Shown: positions 7,601 to 18,732, numbered from the stretch's first letter. The stretch is DNA of 64,000 bases from Siphonodentalium dalli (GCA_032622095.1 CP136061.1:806001-870000); one strand, 5' to 3'. Notes: generated by a model not told the origin, from the sequence alone. Numbers and translations are program-made.

Positions 7601-8660
7601 GGGGGCTTATATGACCTTGACCTTGACCATAAAATGACCTTGACCTCTGTTGAAAGACATCTCACTTAAAGGGCCATTTTGCTAGATATGTGTTGCGATG
7701 TACGCGCTAATGTCAATATGCAGAGGCCTTTTATAGCTATCCTTTAGAAATATACCGGTATTGAGGCTCCTACATACTCGAGTCTGTATCTGACGAACAG
7801 AAACATGGGAGTACGATATCAATTTAAACTTGACCTCCATAAAGAATCTATTATATATTTGAAGAAAGTTTGTGGTCTGTGCGTGTGGGTGTGTGTGTAT
7901 GTATGTGTGTGTGTGTTTCCGCGATGGAATCGGAAACGGCTAACCGATTTTGATGAAACTTGGTACGGGTATGTAGTTTGACCTGAGGACTAACATGGGT
8001 ATATCCGTTTGCCCGTGCGGCGTGACCTTGACCTTCAAATGACCTTGAACTCAAGTTCTCCGCTGAGCCGATTTTCACCAAATTTGGTATGTGGGGGTAG
8101 TTTCAGGCGCTGAGCAATTTCGTCACACCCGGATGCCCGTGCGGCGTGAACTTGATATTTTAAATGACATTGAACTGTATCTGGGTATCCACTGGCCCGA
8201 TTTCCACCATTTTTTGGGGGTGTTGGTGTAGATGGGGATGCCAACAAATTTCGTCTCACCCACATGCCCGTCAGACAGGTACCCAGCTAAAACCTAATGT
8301 ATAGTTTGTGACTTTTGTCTGTTAGCTATGGTCGGGAAAACTTCCGGACGGATTTCGACGAAACTTGATACCTAAGTGTACGTTTGTCCGGGAAGTGTTT
8401 TGGACGGGTCAAAGTGTGATGCTTGATCTTCAAAATGGTCGATTCAAGATCAAATCGGGTAATAGTGGCGGATTTCGACGATATTCGATAGCTAGGGATA
8501 CTTTTGTCCGGGCAGTGTTTTGGGCGGCTTAACTCGTAACCCCGACCTGACATTGACATTCAAAACGGTAAATTCAAGGTCAAATCTGGTCAAATTTCGC
8601 ATAACTAGATCCGACGAAGCACCGCGTGTGGTTGCCCCGTTACGTGTCACGTACGATCAT
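7600..8660. repeat. Bivalve-type dispersed tandem repeats
   Basis: Degenerate monomers of about 125 bp (7930-8270, key motif CCGATTTTxACCAAATTTGGTA, ending CCCGTGCGGCGTGACCTTGA) and of about 140 bp (8345-8600, GGATTTCGACGAAACTTGAT). Repeats of this look are widespread in bivalve genomes. They contain several TGACCTTGA motifs. A GT-rich microsatellite is at 7876-7916. No coding content. Confidence 0.6.
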
Positions 8661-8681
8661 ATTAGGAATACATTCATTCTA

Positions 8682-8884
8682 CAGTAATGCTCTAAGTAAT
8701 CGACTTCTTAACCACAGCAGAATTATGGGTAAATTTTCAGGATTTAGTCGGAAATATGGCTTGTTGCCATTCATCGGAAAGCTCTCGGCCAGTGAATGGC
8801 AACAAGCCATATTTCCGACTAAATCCTGAAAATTTACCCATAATTCTGCTGTGGTTAAGTGGTCAATTACTTTGGGCATTACTG
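8682..8884. mobile_element. Tc1/mariner-type hairpin MITE, independent insertion
   Basis: Same family as 3370-3582: ends CAGTAATGC, TA on both sides (8680-8681, 8885-8886), arms of about 98 bp around a short loop. It differs from the unit copies at several positions and sits in a different context, so it is a separate insertion and not part of the segmental duplication. Confidence 0.85.
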
Positions 8885-9225
8885 TATATCAAAATGTAGG
8901 GAATTATTATAGGAATACGTTTATTCTACATTTATATTTTATCATTGCAATTCTGCAATGGACTGCTGCGTGACCAGACAGAGTCTTGTTCAATCTACAT
9001 GTCCATTTCACGGACATGTGGAAATTCTCAATTCAAAGAGTTAGGAACCTTGTCTTATACATAGGTACTTTTTAGTGTTATGATCAATTTTGTGTCAGTT
9101 ACCTGTGGTTTAGACAGCAAATCATCAATTATTGAACGGAATCTTGTTTGTTTTCAATTGATCCAACGTGGCATCAATTGACCTATCAAATAATGTATGC
9201 TGAAATTATGTTTTGTTGATTCCAG
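8885..9225 (+). other. Intron 3' part before the transmembrane exon
   Basis: Begins with a 28-base stretch identical to 6560-6587, then an inverted relative of the 6205-6300 repeat. Ends at the acceptor TTGATTCCAG. No gene seen. Confidence 0.5.
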
Positions 9226-9308
9226 ATAGAGATAGCTGTCCCCGTGGCTGTGGGCACTGTGTTGATATTGCTACTGGTATTGGGCTACTGTTGGAAAAAA
9301 AACAGAAA
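9226..9308 (+). CDS. ELAPOR-like receptor, transmembrane exon
   Basis: 83-bp exon, acceptor TTGATTCCAG, donor AAA/GTTAGT. Phase 0 start reads IEIAVPVAVGTVLILLLVLG then YCWKKNR with two bases left, which the next exon (10815) completes as K before LEYKY. About 21 hydrophobic residues are followed by the basic stop-transfer KKNRK: a type I single-pass membrane segment. WKKN-[QR]-KLEYKY is characteristic of the ELAPOR1/2 family (endosome/lysosome-associated regulators of apoptosis and autophagy, MRH-type ectodomain). The overlapping frame starting at 9213 shares no features with the family and is a shadow. Confidence 0.9.
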
Positions 9309-10814
9309 GTTAGTATGATCATCACTGTTAGTGATAATTTATATTATTACCACTTCAAATGGCGTTTTCTAGTTAGATTAATTGTATTTTACACGCACGG
9401 TAAGATTCCATAATTTTGAGGTGAAGTTGACCGTTAGCGAGCGGCAGTTATTAATGAACCTTATTTTCATTAATGCCTGGTGTCTGCTTCTGGTTAAGTC
9501 ACTGATCACGTGATCATGCGAGGATGGAGTGGTAATACTAGTAATAACATGATTTTGTCGGGCGTCATGGTTTATTAACGGCCTGACAGGAACGATTAAC
9601 AGTCCTCGGGCCTATTAGCATCCCTCAAGCTGTTATCATATTCTATACTAAACACATTACTCATTACGAGTAGTTATCCTGTAGGAAATTCTAGGTTATT
9701 AAGTTCAACAAACAACCTTTAATAGTTCATTTGTTGAACTTATTATGTGAACGTTTTCCTGCAATAAATAGTACTCCTTTACTTTTGTTATCAGTTGTGT
9801 GCTTATCTTTCCTGAAACCTCCTCCAAATCAATAATAGATCATTCTAATGTACACTTTTATAACTGAGTGGGAGAATCATTTAGTATAGATAGTGTTAAT
9901 CATTCCCGTGGGACCGTTAATAAACAAAAATCATGTTATTGGTATAATACATATAAGAAAGCAAGAGGAGAATATGTTTATTTTGCCACACTTAAAAGGG
10001 TACTGTACACTAAATTCTGCCATTTATATGACCATCTCATTTTATACTCAACAGAATATATGCAACAAATGAATGAATTTGAGCCATGAATAAGTTCAAA
10101 ACACACTCAAGTTCTCAATGAACGATGCAAACAACATGCTAATTATACTGGAAATGAATAAATGGCTGGAGTCAAAAATTCATTTCCATTATAATTAACA
10201 TGTTCTTTGCATCATTCACAGAGCACATGAGTGTATTTTTCACTAATCCATGGATCAAATTCATCCATTTGTTGCATATATTCTGTTGAGTATAAAAGGA
10301 GATGGTCTCATAAATGGCTGAATTTAGTGTACAGTCCCCCTTTAAGGGAATTTAGTGTACAGTCCCCCTTTAAGGGAATTTAGTGTACAGTCCCCCTTTA
10401 AGGGAATTTAGTGTACAGTCCCCTTTTAAGGCCAATATATAAATCAATAACTAGATTCTCATCCAACGTTTTTTGAAAATTGGGGCGGGAGGGTGAATTT
10501 TATTTTTTATATATTATTCCTGCCAACAAATGGTCAGTCTAGAAATTTAACCAGTATCCTACATTATAGAAAAAAGTTTAAATCAAAATTATCCGAATAT
10601 ATTTATTGATTCCTAGATATATGTGCATGTACATGTATTATGCTGATTAGGCAATGAGCTCGATGTAATGTAAAGCGCCGTTGAATATGTACTCATAATA
10701 TTGAGCGCTATACAAATTAATTATTGTATTGTATTGTATTATGGACCATACTGATTCAATGCATTTACTAACTGTTATGTACAATACTGATTCAATGCAT
10801 TTGATGTTCACCAG
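9309..10814 (+). other. Intron between transmembrane and tail exons
   Basis: 1506 bases. From 9375 it is the second copy of 1-1440, including the CLEAR-like palindrome (9503-9516), the fold-back element (9991-10351) and the 28-bp repeat (10320-10432). Confidence 0.8.
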
Positions 10815-10989
10815 ATTGGAGTACAAGTATTGTAAGCTGATTGATGAGTCGAGTGGTAAGGGTGAACTACCACCCTCCGAAACGTGTGCCTTTGATGACG
10901 ATGAAGACGAAGAGGCCGACCAAGTTGAATTCAAAAGTAATAAGAGTGGGATGCTATTTAGTAAGCTCAAAAACAAGATTTCAAAAAAG
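10815..10989 (+). CDS. ELAPOR-like receptor, main cytoplasmic-tail exon (copy 2)
   Basis: Identical in layout to 1441-1615. In this copy the upstream transmembrane exon is in the window and phases match (two bases AA at 9307-9308 plus the A at 10815). Joined, the tail after the membrane has about 80 residues, comparable with vertebrate ELAPOR tails. The YCKL motif lies close to the membrane, as expected for AP-complex sorting, and the acidic cluster DDDEDEEAD suggests TGN/endosome cycling (inference). Confidence 0.9.
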
Positions 10990-11525
10990 GTTTGTGTCAC
11001 GCATAATTCTCCATCTATTTATATAAAAAAAATAGCAGGATCTGTCTGTCCGTCTGTCTATTTGTTCGCGATTTTTCTTGCAGACCCTGGACTGATTTCA
11101 ACCAAAGTTGTTGTTGTGACTTGAGGCAGATATTATAACGGCATTAGTTTTTCAAAATTTTAATTTAAAAAACAGTTTGTTTTATTAAAGCTACATCACT
11201 TTTGATTTTGTTCTGATGTCGAAATAAATAGGTCGATAAATACTTTCTATGAGCATTATATGTCCCAGAATGACATATTGAAGTCATAAAAAATACAACT
11301 TTGAACAAGATGTTTTGGTCCCAAACAAAAAAACAGCCATGTGCAGGGCATGGGACAGAAAAGAGCGTTCAGTGTTAGTCTATTCCTGATTTGACCTAAA
11401 CACTTCGGAAAATTAAAATCAGTCTTTATACCGGTTACTTTTTACTCCCTGAGTGGTAATAATATATAAATTCTGTCTTTTTACTACCTGAGTGGTAATA
11501 ATATATAAATTCTGTCTTTTTACAG

Positions 11526-11573
11526 GATGATTTTGATAACATGAAGCTGGACGAGAAAATGCCATTGACGTAA
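11526..11573 (+). CDS. ELAPOR-like receptor, last coding exon (copy 2)
   Basis: Same 16 codons as 2152-2199, with an intact 536-bp intron upstream linking it to 10815-10989. This is the last position in the window where the terminal exon still has its proper upstream exon. It also starts the first 11-kb tandem unit. 3'UTR minisatellite 11626-11897 and poly(A) signal 11945 follow. Confidence 0.88.
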   Translation, partial: DDFDNMKLDEKMPLT

Positions 11574-11625
11574 ACAGCTGTGCTGACATAATCGTATGAT
11601 TATCAATGTAATCTGACATAATTGT

Positions 11626-11897
11626 TGACTCATTAGGTAGTGCAGACGCTCATCACCCATGACTCATTAGGTAGTGCAGACGCTCATCACCCATGACTCA
11701 TTAGGTAGTGCAGACGCTCATCACCCATGACTCATTAGGTAGTGCAGACGCTCATCACCCATGACTCATTAGGTAGTGCAGACGCTCATCACCCATGACT
11801 CATTAGGTAGTGCAGACGCTCATCACCCATGACTCATTAGGTAGTGCAGACGCTCATCACCCATGACTCATTAAGTAGTGCAGACGCTCATCACCCA
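11626..11897 (+). repeat. 34-bp minisatellite, 8 copies
   Basis: Same monomer as 2252-2591, including the variant last monomer; two copies fewer. Confidence 0.98.
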
Positions 11898-12675
11898 TGA
11901 CATATTTGCTCATAATTTTTTTGAACATATGATATTGTTGCCTGAATAAATAATATAATATAGTTATCATATTTATATTGTACAGAAATGACATTTGCAG
12001 AATGTGTCTGACATTTGAAGAATGAGGTCCCCAAAGGGTGATTTTAATGACGCTATCCCGCATAGTTGGCTAGCATCACCAAATTCACCATCTGGCTACC
12101 TCATTCTATATCCCATAATTTGCAGAAGATAAATTGCATAATCGAGGTGACCAATGGGTGAACATCACCAACCTCAACTTGGGAACTTCAATCATAATAG
12201 ATACTCATGTCTCCCTCTAGGCTGGTTCCCCGCCTGGTATAATGATCTACTGATGTAATCTCCAGTCTATGTAATCATAATAGATACTCATGTCTCCCTC
12301 TAGGCTGGTTCCCCGCCTGGTATAATGATCTACTGATGTAATCTCCAGTCTATGTAATCATAATAGATACTCATGTCTCCCTCTAGACTGGTTCCCCACC
12401 TGGTGTAATGATCTACTGATGTAATCTCCAGTCTATGTAATAGATATACTCATGTCAGTCTCATGTGTAATCACCATTATAATCACTCACCAGTTAGAGC
12501 AGAATCGCATTTACTATCTTTGCTTTGGGGCTGCGACGATACAAAATTTTATATGATATGCATCGTGATATAAATGGGTCACAATGAGGTGATGTGTATT
12601 GTGATGCATTGATGAAATGTTGCAGCCCTTTGTTCATGCTTTGTAGCGGCATATTAACACATTCCCACCATTCTA

Positions 12676-12888
12676 CAGTAATGCTCTAAATAATCGACTC
12701 CTTAACCACAGCAGAATTATGGGTAATTTTTCAGGATTTAGTCGGAAATATGGCTTGTTGCCATTCATCGGAAAGCTCTCAGTGAGAGCTTTCCAATGAA
12801 TGGCAACAAGCCATATTTCCGACTAAATCCTGAAAAGTTACCTAAAATTCTGCTGTGGTTAAGGAGTTGATTATTTAGAGCATTACTG
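12676..12888. mobile_element. Tc1/mariner-type hairpin MITE (T1)
   Basis: Same insertion as 3370-3582, carried by the segmental duplication. Confidence 0.85.
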
Positions 12889-13975
12889 TATATCACATCC
12901 CCATTTACTTATCAAACTACTATCGCAGAAACACTGCTATAGATTACGTGGTGATATTGTACATTCCGTAATATTGACATTGATCATATTCCAAGCCATG
13001 AATGTCAATCGACCATAATAACACATGTCTCTTTGTCTCAAACTTTTAAATGAATTGCCATGACTTTGTTTCATATACATCAAGGAAACTATAGGGAACT
13101 ATAGAAGCCTGGAAATACTGTGTGTGACATTTTCAGAATGAGGTCCCCAGACGGTGAGATTAGTGATGCTACCCCACAAAGGGAACTAGCATCGCCAAAT
13201 TCACCCTCTGGAGACCTCTTTCTGCTTAGACCTCATCTTCTGTGAAGTATCTACAGTCTCAAATTAACATTGTTTTAGTTACTTTTTCCCTTCTGTTCAG
13301 TTTCTATATCCCATAATTTGCAGAAGATAAAATGTTTAATCGATGTGACTAACGGTGAACATCACAAATGTCAGCTGGGGAACATCAGGTCTCCCATAGC
13401 AGTTGAGGCCTGAGCAGAATGAGGTTCCCTATGGATGAATTTGGTGACATTCACCATGTGTGTGTGGTAGCATCACTATATTCACAATCCTGGGACCTTA
13501 TTCTGCAAATGACAGACAGAGTACTTCCAGACTTGGAACTATATTGTGAACGGTGCAAGGATATAAGATATATGAGTGAAATGTGATTGCACCATTCACA
13601 ATGAATCTCATGCTTATGACATTCCATGTTTATTCCAAACCTTGTACCATATATATATCCAGCACGTGAATATGACTCAGATGTATATTTTAATGTTTGC
13701 TGTTTTGTACTGCTGGAACCTCTAACTTAGGTCGATGGGGTCATTGTCACAAGGCACCGATCACATTCGTAGCCAGATTTTAAAATCGATCACAAATGTA
13801 GCCAGCTTTTCACAGGCAATCACACTCGTAGCTAGCTTTTCAAATTCCATCGTTTTATATGCAATATATGACATTGCGTAAGTTATGTGACTAAAATTTG
13901 CGATGTCATGCTTCAGAACTGGGTTCTTTTAATGGTTGAAAGCCCTATGTACATAAATGATTAAATAATATTTAA

Positions 13976-14223
13976 CCCTTTGAGTGTCAGGTCCGATTTT
14001 TGTATCAACCCATATACCCTGTGCCAATGCATTCTCTTATATATGCGAGTCGACCATAGGTCGCATCGCATATATAAGAGAATGCATTGGCCTAACAATT
14101 TTTCATCATTTGTTATTATTTTTTACAATTTTTTACAATTTTAATAATTTTTTAAAAATCTAAAAAAAAAAATGTTTTTTATTTTTTTAGGGCCGATTTT
14201 ACAGACAACTGGCACTGAAAGGG
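13976..14223. mobile_element. piggyBac-type MITE with internal 69-bp palindrome (T1)
   Basis: Terminal inverted repeats CCCTTTGAGTGTCAG and, reversed, CCCTTTCAGTGCCAG, flanked by TTAA on both sides (13972-13975, 14224-14227). TTAA duplication with CCCTTT ends is typical of piggyBac-family elements. The interior holds a palindrome at 14023-14091 (GCCAATGCATTCTCTTATAT arm, loop near TCGACCATAGGTCG) and a poly-A/T stretch. No coding sequence. A non-autonomous element. Confidence 0.82.
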
Positions 14224-14227
14224 TTAA

Positions 14228-14671
14228 TGTATTTCTTCCATTATAAATTTATAAGTTGTTTTTCATTCATCTACTCAAGAATATGATTAGCCAAACAATT
14301 AATCTCGTTCATCAGACCCACATGAATATGAAAAGCTGGCAACGAATGTGATCGCCCTTGAAAAGCTAACTACATTTGTGTTCAATTTTAAAAGCTGGAT
14401 ACGAATGTGATCGATGCCTTGTGACAATGATCCCATCGGCCTAACTTTGACGCCCTAAATTTTCTGGTTTGCTCTGTTTATCCTGACAATGTCCACAATA
14501 ATAATGTCAATTGGCTGAACCTGAAATGTACCTGTAACTTATCTTGTCTTCCTGTAATTATTTCCGTTGATGACAAAAGTTATAAATATAGTTAGGTTTC
14601 ATTTGTTTATTTAAATGATGCTCAATTTATTTACAAATGCTTTTTAATCCTTTTTAACTCTCAAATTTTGC
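14228..14671. other. Spacer, nothing recognised
   Basis: Contains short inverted motifs around CGAATGTGATCG and AAAGCTGG (14334-14420) that mirror GATCACATTCGTAGCCAG at 13755-13830, so the piggyBac-type MITE sits inside an older imperfect inverted repeat. No gene. Copies offset +11175, +22583, +33757, +44933. Confidence 0.5.
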
Positions 14672-14786
14672 AAATGCATTCTCTTATATATGCGAGTCTC
14701 CCACAGGAGCTTCATACATATATAAGAGAATACATTGACCAAACAATATTTACCTATGGTCGACTCACATATATAAGAGAATGCAC
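14672..14786. repeat. Degenerate palindrome arms of the piggyBac-type MITE family
   Basis: Three arms of the ATGCATTCTCTTATATATGC type: a hairpin at 14672-14738 and a further arm at 14752-14786. The open frame across it (60 residues) is incidental. Copies at 25847, 37255, 48429 and 59605. Confidence 0.7.
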
Positions 14787-15917
14787 AGGATCTTTAATGC
14801 TGCACCAGCGCAGTTCCCATCATGAAATTAATTTAGACCAAGTAGGGTAATAGTGATGAGTTAAGAACTGCTTTTAGAAGTGAATTTGACTTGGCTAAAT
14901 AGATATAAAAAAAAACTATGTTCTCAGGTGCCTTCCTATCACATCAAGAGGCCTCATAAAACATGTTATTTACAAATTTATGCAGATTTCAAAATCTGAT
15001 GTTCCATTTTTCCACATTTTGATAATTAGATTGTTTATAATGACTATAAAGCACTGGGTGAGGGTTTTATAAAACTCTGTATATCTGCTAATTTCTAGAA
15101 TTCTTGGGAAAAAGTAAAAGTCCGGCCTCCCTTATTCAGTTTTCCATGTTTAATTATCTGTGAACAGATATTTATTTCTATGACCTAATTTTGTTTTCTA
15201 GCATAATATAACTTGATAAAGTGAAAGTGCAATACAGCTGAAGGCCAGTGTTTTGTTAAACAAGACGTGAATAGTGTCACTGTACGGAAATTTGTTAATT
15301 CTTCTGAATACTTAATGGATTCTCCATTCAGTGATAAAAGAGTAGACTGGAATGGTCCATTCTTCATTTGTAGGGGTGTTCAGATACTATAATCAGACGT
15401 CAATCGGAGAAACATTCTTTTAGGATTCATTTGCAATGGTGTTCAGATAATAAGGCTCGCTGTTGAACTTATAAACTGAACATCATACAAATGAATCATT
15501 AGGAATCAAGTAATTATGCATCATCACATATTCAGTTATCAGCCCATTGAATGCTAAATGTAACTAATTTAACAAGTTTGATAGATGATTGTGTGAATTG
15601 TGTTCTGTAGTTATTCCACATCTGAGCATCAAGGCCATTATTAATGTGTATTTTGTATTATGTTTATGTTTCATTTGTGAGAAATATAAATGTTTATGTC
15701 ATGCTGATGATTTAATATGCTAAATACTTATTGGACATTGACAGATGTATTCAGGGTTCCAGGGCAAGTTTTACAATTAAATTCTAGTGTATATAAGTTA
15801 GCATATGTGGAATTAGAATGCCACCTCAATAACTAACCATTAATTTCATATAGTTTTGTTGATCTAGATGGACAATAAAAGTTAGCACCTTGATTTTTCA
15901 ACAACTATATGACAATT
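14787..15917. other. AT-rich spacer, no gene seen
   Basis: About 1.1 kb without recognisable genes. 15227-15322 is the stretch that flanks the first minisatellite in copy 1 (4495-4590); here it continues uninterrupted. The 60-residue reverse open frame at 15185-15367 has no features of a protein. Confidence 0.5.
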
Positions 15918-16196
15918 TTACGCTCGAGTCATAAACTCATTTTCATTATAATTACCATGCATTAATTTGCATCGTTCATAGAACACATGAGTGTATTTTG
16001 CACTAATCCATGGCTCAAATTCATTAATTTGTTGCATATATTCGGTTGTGTATAAAAGGAAATGGTACCATAAGTACCCTTTTAACAAGCTATTTGTGTG
16101 TGGATCTTCAAATTCAGGTATCACCTCCCAGAAAAAACAAACATCCAGAGCAACACATAAACCCATATCGCTAAATTGATCAGACCCCTTAACCAC
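15918..16196 (-). other. Single arm of the fold-back repeat with a 92-residue open frame
   Basis: The reverse strand is open and includes TEYMQQINEFEPWISAKYTH. Nearly the same peptide can be read from both arms of the fold-back element at 617-977. No family recognised. Because both strands of that element carry it, a decayed captured exon or chance conservation of repeat DNA are the likely explanations. Copies: 27093-27371, 38501-38779, 49675-49953, 60851-61129; an inverted partial copy lies in 31280-31387. Confidence 0.35.
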
Positions 16197-16302
16197 AGCA
16201 GAATTATGGGTAACTTTTCAGGATTTGGTCGGAAATATGAATTGTTGCATTCATCAGAAAGCTCTGCTGTGATTAAGGAGTCGATTATTTAGCTCATTAC
16301 TG
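16187..16302. mobile_element. Truncated Tc1/mariner-type MITE
   Basis: Inner and right parts of the hairpin family (TTAACCACAGCAGAATTATG ... CATTACTGTA) with the left terminus missing and much of the stem deleted. Copies: 27362-27477, 38770-38885, 49944-50059, 61120-61235; inverted at 31163-31278. Confidence 0.75.
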
Positions 16303-16459
16303 TATGTTGTTGTAACTCTCGAATCGTGAGTATATCTTTAAGAGATGTGTAATAAGTTATGTTGCATGATACTTTTCTGTAAATCAAAGCTAACATTTTG
16401 TGATCCTTTGAATATTGTTATAAAACGGTCACACATCAATCATGATATTTTAAATTGCT

Positions 16460-16591
16460 AAATATCAAATTAATACACAACTATTCTTTATATGTATGGT
16501 TCTAAATGTCAAATTAATAGACAACTATTCTTTATATGTATGGTTCTAAATGTCAAATTAATAGACAACTATTCTTTATATGTATGGTTCT
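16460..16591. repeat. 44-bp tandem repeat, 3 copies
   Basis: Three monomers with CAAATTAATAGACAACTATT and CTTTATATGTATGGTTCT. Copies: 27635-27766, 39043-39174, 50217-50348, 61393-61524; inverted within 30874-31005. Confidence 0.97.
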
Positions 16592-16823
16592 TTTTCCAAT
16601 TTTCCACATTCCAAAATTAATTTTCTCGTTTCATATTTGTTTATATAAAACACAAACTTACTTTCTTATTTTCTTAGATTAACACGAACATTCCATTTAT
16701 TATACTATCTTTATTTATTACATATTTCTTATTTCATTCCGAGATGTAAACAGATGGCCAGATGTACGAAGCTTGTGTATTATACGATACGATTTTATTT
16801 CATAGTAACACAAGCATGCCTGG
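16592..16823. other. AT-rich spacer, nothing recognised
   Basis: Very AT-rich; no exon or repeat identified. Confidence 0.5.
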
Positions 16824-17158
16824 TGTGTCTGACATCTGCAGAATGAGGTCCCCAGAGGGTAAATTTAGTGATGCTACCCTGCATGGTGGGCTAGCATAAC
16901 CAAATTCACCCTCTGGGGACCTCCTTCTGCTTTGGCCTCATCTTCTGGGAAGTATCTACAGTCTCAAATTAACATTGTTTTTAGTTACTTTCTCCATTCA
17001 ACTGGGGAACTTCAATTTGATCCTAGGCCTCCCATAGGAGTTAACGCCTAAGCAGAATGAGGTCCCCAGTGGGTGAATTTGGTGATGTTAACCCTCTATG
17101 CAGGATAGCTTCACTAAATTCACCCTCTAGGGACCTCATTCTACAATTGACAGACACA
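16824..17158. mobile_element. Long-TIR MITE (TGTGTCTGACA family), short form
   Basis: 335 bp. Ends TGTGTCTGACATCTGCAGAA and, reversed, TGTGTCTGTCAATTGTAGAA, about 29 bp each. Two inner stems each pair AATGAGGTCCCCAG... with ...GGGACCTCATTCT-like sequence, giving a double-hairpin layout. Copies: 27999-28333, 39407-39741, 50581-50915, 61757-62091. A reversed remnant of the family's interior is at 18262-18355. Confidence 0.75.
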
Positions 17159-17350
17159 CTATTTGCAGACTTGAACACGAGCTATCTGTTACAAGTAATG
17201 TCATCTCAAACAATTTATGTATAGAATGTTCTGTAATATTGTGATCTGAAGTACTGAAATTTGTGGTGTTATATTAAAGTGATGTGAAACACTCCGGTAT
17301 GGTGATCAAATATAAAAGGAGAATAACCTTGTTCAAAGTAGTAATTTTTA

Positions 17351-17726
17351 TACGCCCTTTTGAAAAAAAGGCCGTATTATAGTATTGGTCTGTCCGTCCG
17401 GGCGGGCGTCCGGGCGTCCGTTAACCTGTTGTCCGGATGATAACTTTAGTTAGAGTGAACCGATTTCAATAAAATTTGGTATGTGGGTTTATTAACCGAA
17501 AAGTAAGTTCAAGTTCGAATTTGGGTTCCGCCCGCCAATTTTCACCGGAGTTATGCCCCTTATTTGACTTAGAAAATCCTAGAAATTTGTTGTCCGGATG
17601 ATAACTTTAGTATAGTTTATCGGAATGAATCCAAATTTGGTATATTACTTTCTCCCACCAAAACACAGGTCAAGTTCGAACTTGGGTTCTGTCCGACCAT
17701 TTTTGGCAGAGTTATGCCCCTTTTTT
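17351..17726. repeat. Bivalve-type dispersed repeat, two tandem monomers
   Basis: Starts TACGCCCTTTTGAAAAAAAG; two monomers about 161 bp apart begin TTGTCCGGATGATAACTTTA (near 17429 and 17590) and end GAGTTATGCCCC. Similar in style to the block at 7600-8660. Copies: 28526-28901, 39934-40309, 51108-51483, 62284-62659. Confidence 0.65.
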
Positions 17727-18619
17727 ATTATAAACTATGATTCCTGTGGTATTGTTGTGAATATTTATTGTTAATAAACTAATTTTGATCACTGAAGCAG
17801 CGTTCGATGTAATACTGATGTAACTAGATGATACTGGGGACCCTTGAATAGGACAGTGAATCTCTAAGAATAATGTCTCCAATAATACTTGTGTTCACAT
17901 ACAAAATTAGGTTTCCTGAGTGAAGTAATATCCAGGAATTTTCTGTTTCTATGTTTTGTTTCTACAGTTTCATTTCTATATTTTAAGATGTTTATATTAT
18001 TTCTGTTGTATAAATTGTGTTTTTCATGTGATAATACAGGTCAGATGTACAAGTTCAATGTCTACTTATTTCATTTGAATACTAACCACCTATGGACAAA
18101 GCTGATCAAAATATGTTTTAAGTCAGTCACTGTCTGTTTTCTTGAGGAAATCCCTGGCGTAACCCTTTCATGACTGGAGCTTCCTGAAAGTTTGTGAAAA
18201 CCCTGTGCCAGTGCATTCTCTGATATATGCGAGTCTCCCATAGGATTATGCATATTAATCTTCTGCAAATAAGGGGATATAGAAACTGAGCAGAAGTAAC
18301 TAAAAACAATGTTAAATTGAGACTAAAGATACTATCCCAGAAGACGAGGCAAATAAGATATTCTGAAATATGTAGACATTATCTGTGATCCATACAGTTT
18401 AGAGATGACTCAGATAAGGTATAGTGTGACCTGTATGATTGTTTACTTATGACATGCTTCATAAATTATACATTTTATACTCTACTTCATACACTTTCTT
18501 TCTCTAACACTGCCTGATTATTTTATTTACAGTAAAAGAATTCAATTTACATTGTGTTTGACTTAGTTATTCCCTGACACCCAGTTCTGACATATATTGC
18601 CAAAAAATCACATGAGTTT
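17727..18619. other. Spacer with MITE remnants, no gene recognised
   Basis: An open frame of 94 residues at 17889-18173 is hydrophobic because it is T-rich and has no recognisable domain. 18212-18245 is one arm of the TATATATGCGAG palindrome and 18262-18355 a reversed long-TIR MITE remnant. Copies at +11175, +22583, +33757 and +44933. Confidence 0.5.
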
Positions 18620-18732
18620 CTATTTTATACGGAATTTATCAACCGAGTTGACAAAATTCGATTCGAGCCGAGGTTTACCGAGGCTCAAATAGAATTTAGT
18701 GGACGAGGTTGATAAATTACGCATAAAATAGG
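18620..18732. repeat. Imperfect 113-bp palindrome
   Basis: CTATTTTATACGGAATTTAT ... TGATAAATTACGCATAAAAT with the centre near GAGGTTTACCGAGG; arms of about 50 bp with mismatches. A hairpin-forming dispersed repeat. Copies: 29795-29907, 41203-41315, 52377-52489, 63553-63665. Confidence 0.75.

Larger units (their letters stand above)
9375..13794. repeat. Segmental duplication block, copy 2
   Basis: Second copy of the block at 1-4487, differing by few substitutions and by two fewer 34-bp minisatellite monomers (8 against 10). It overlaps the first of the 11-kb tandem units, which begins at 11512. Identity is high in introns and intergenic DNA as well as exons, so this is a recent DNA duplication and not a retrocopy. 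Confidence 0.95.

Noticed and set aside
17889-18173. 94-residue membrane protein
   Set aside because: Hydrophobicity reflects T-rich sequence; no family resemblance, and it lies among MITE remnants in every unit.
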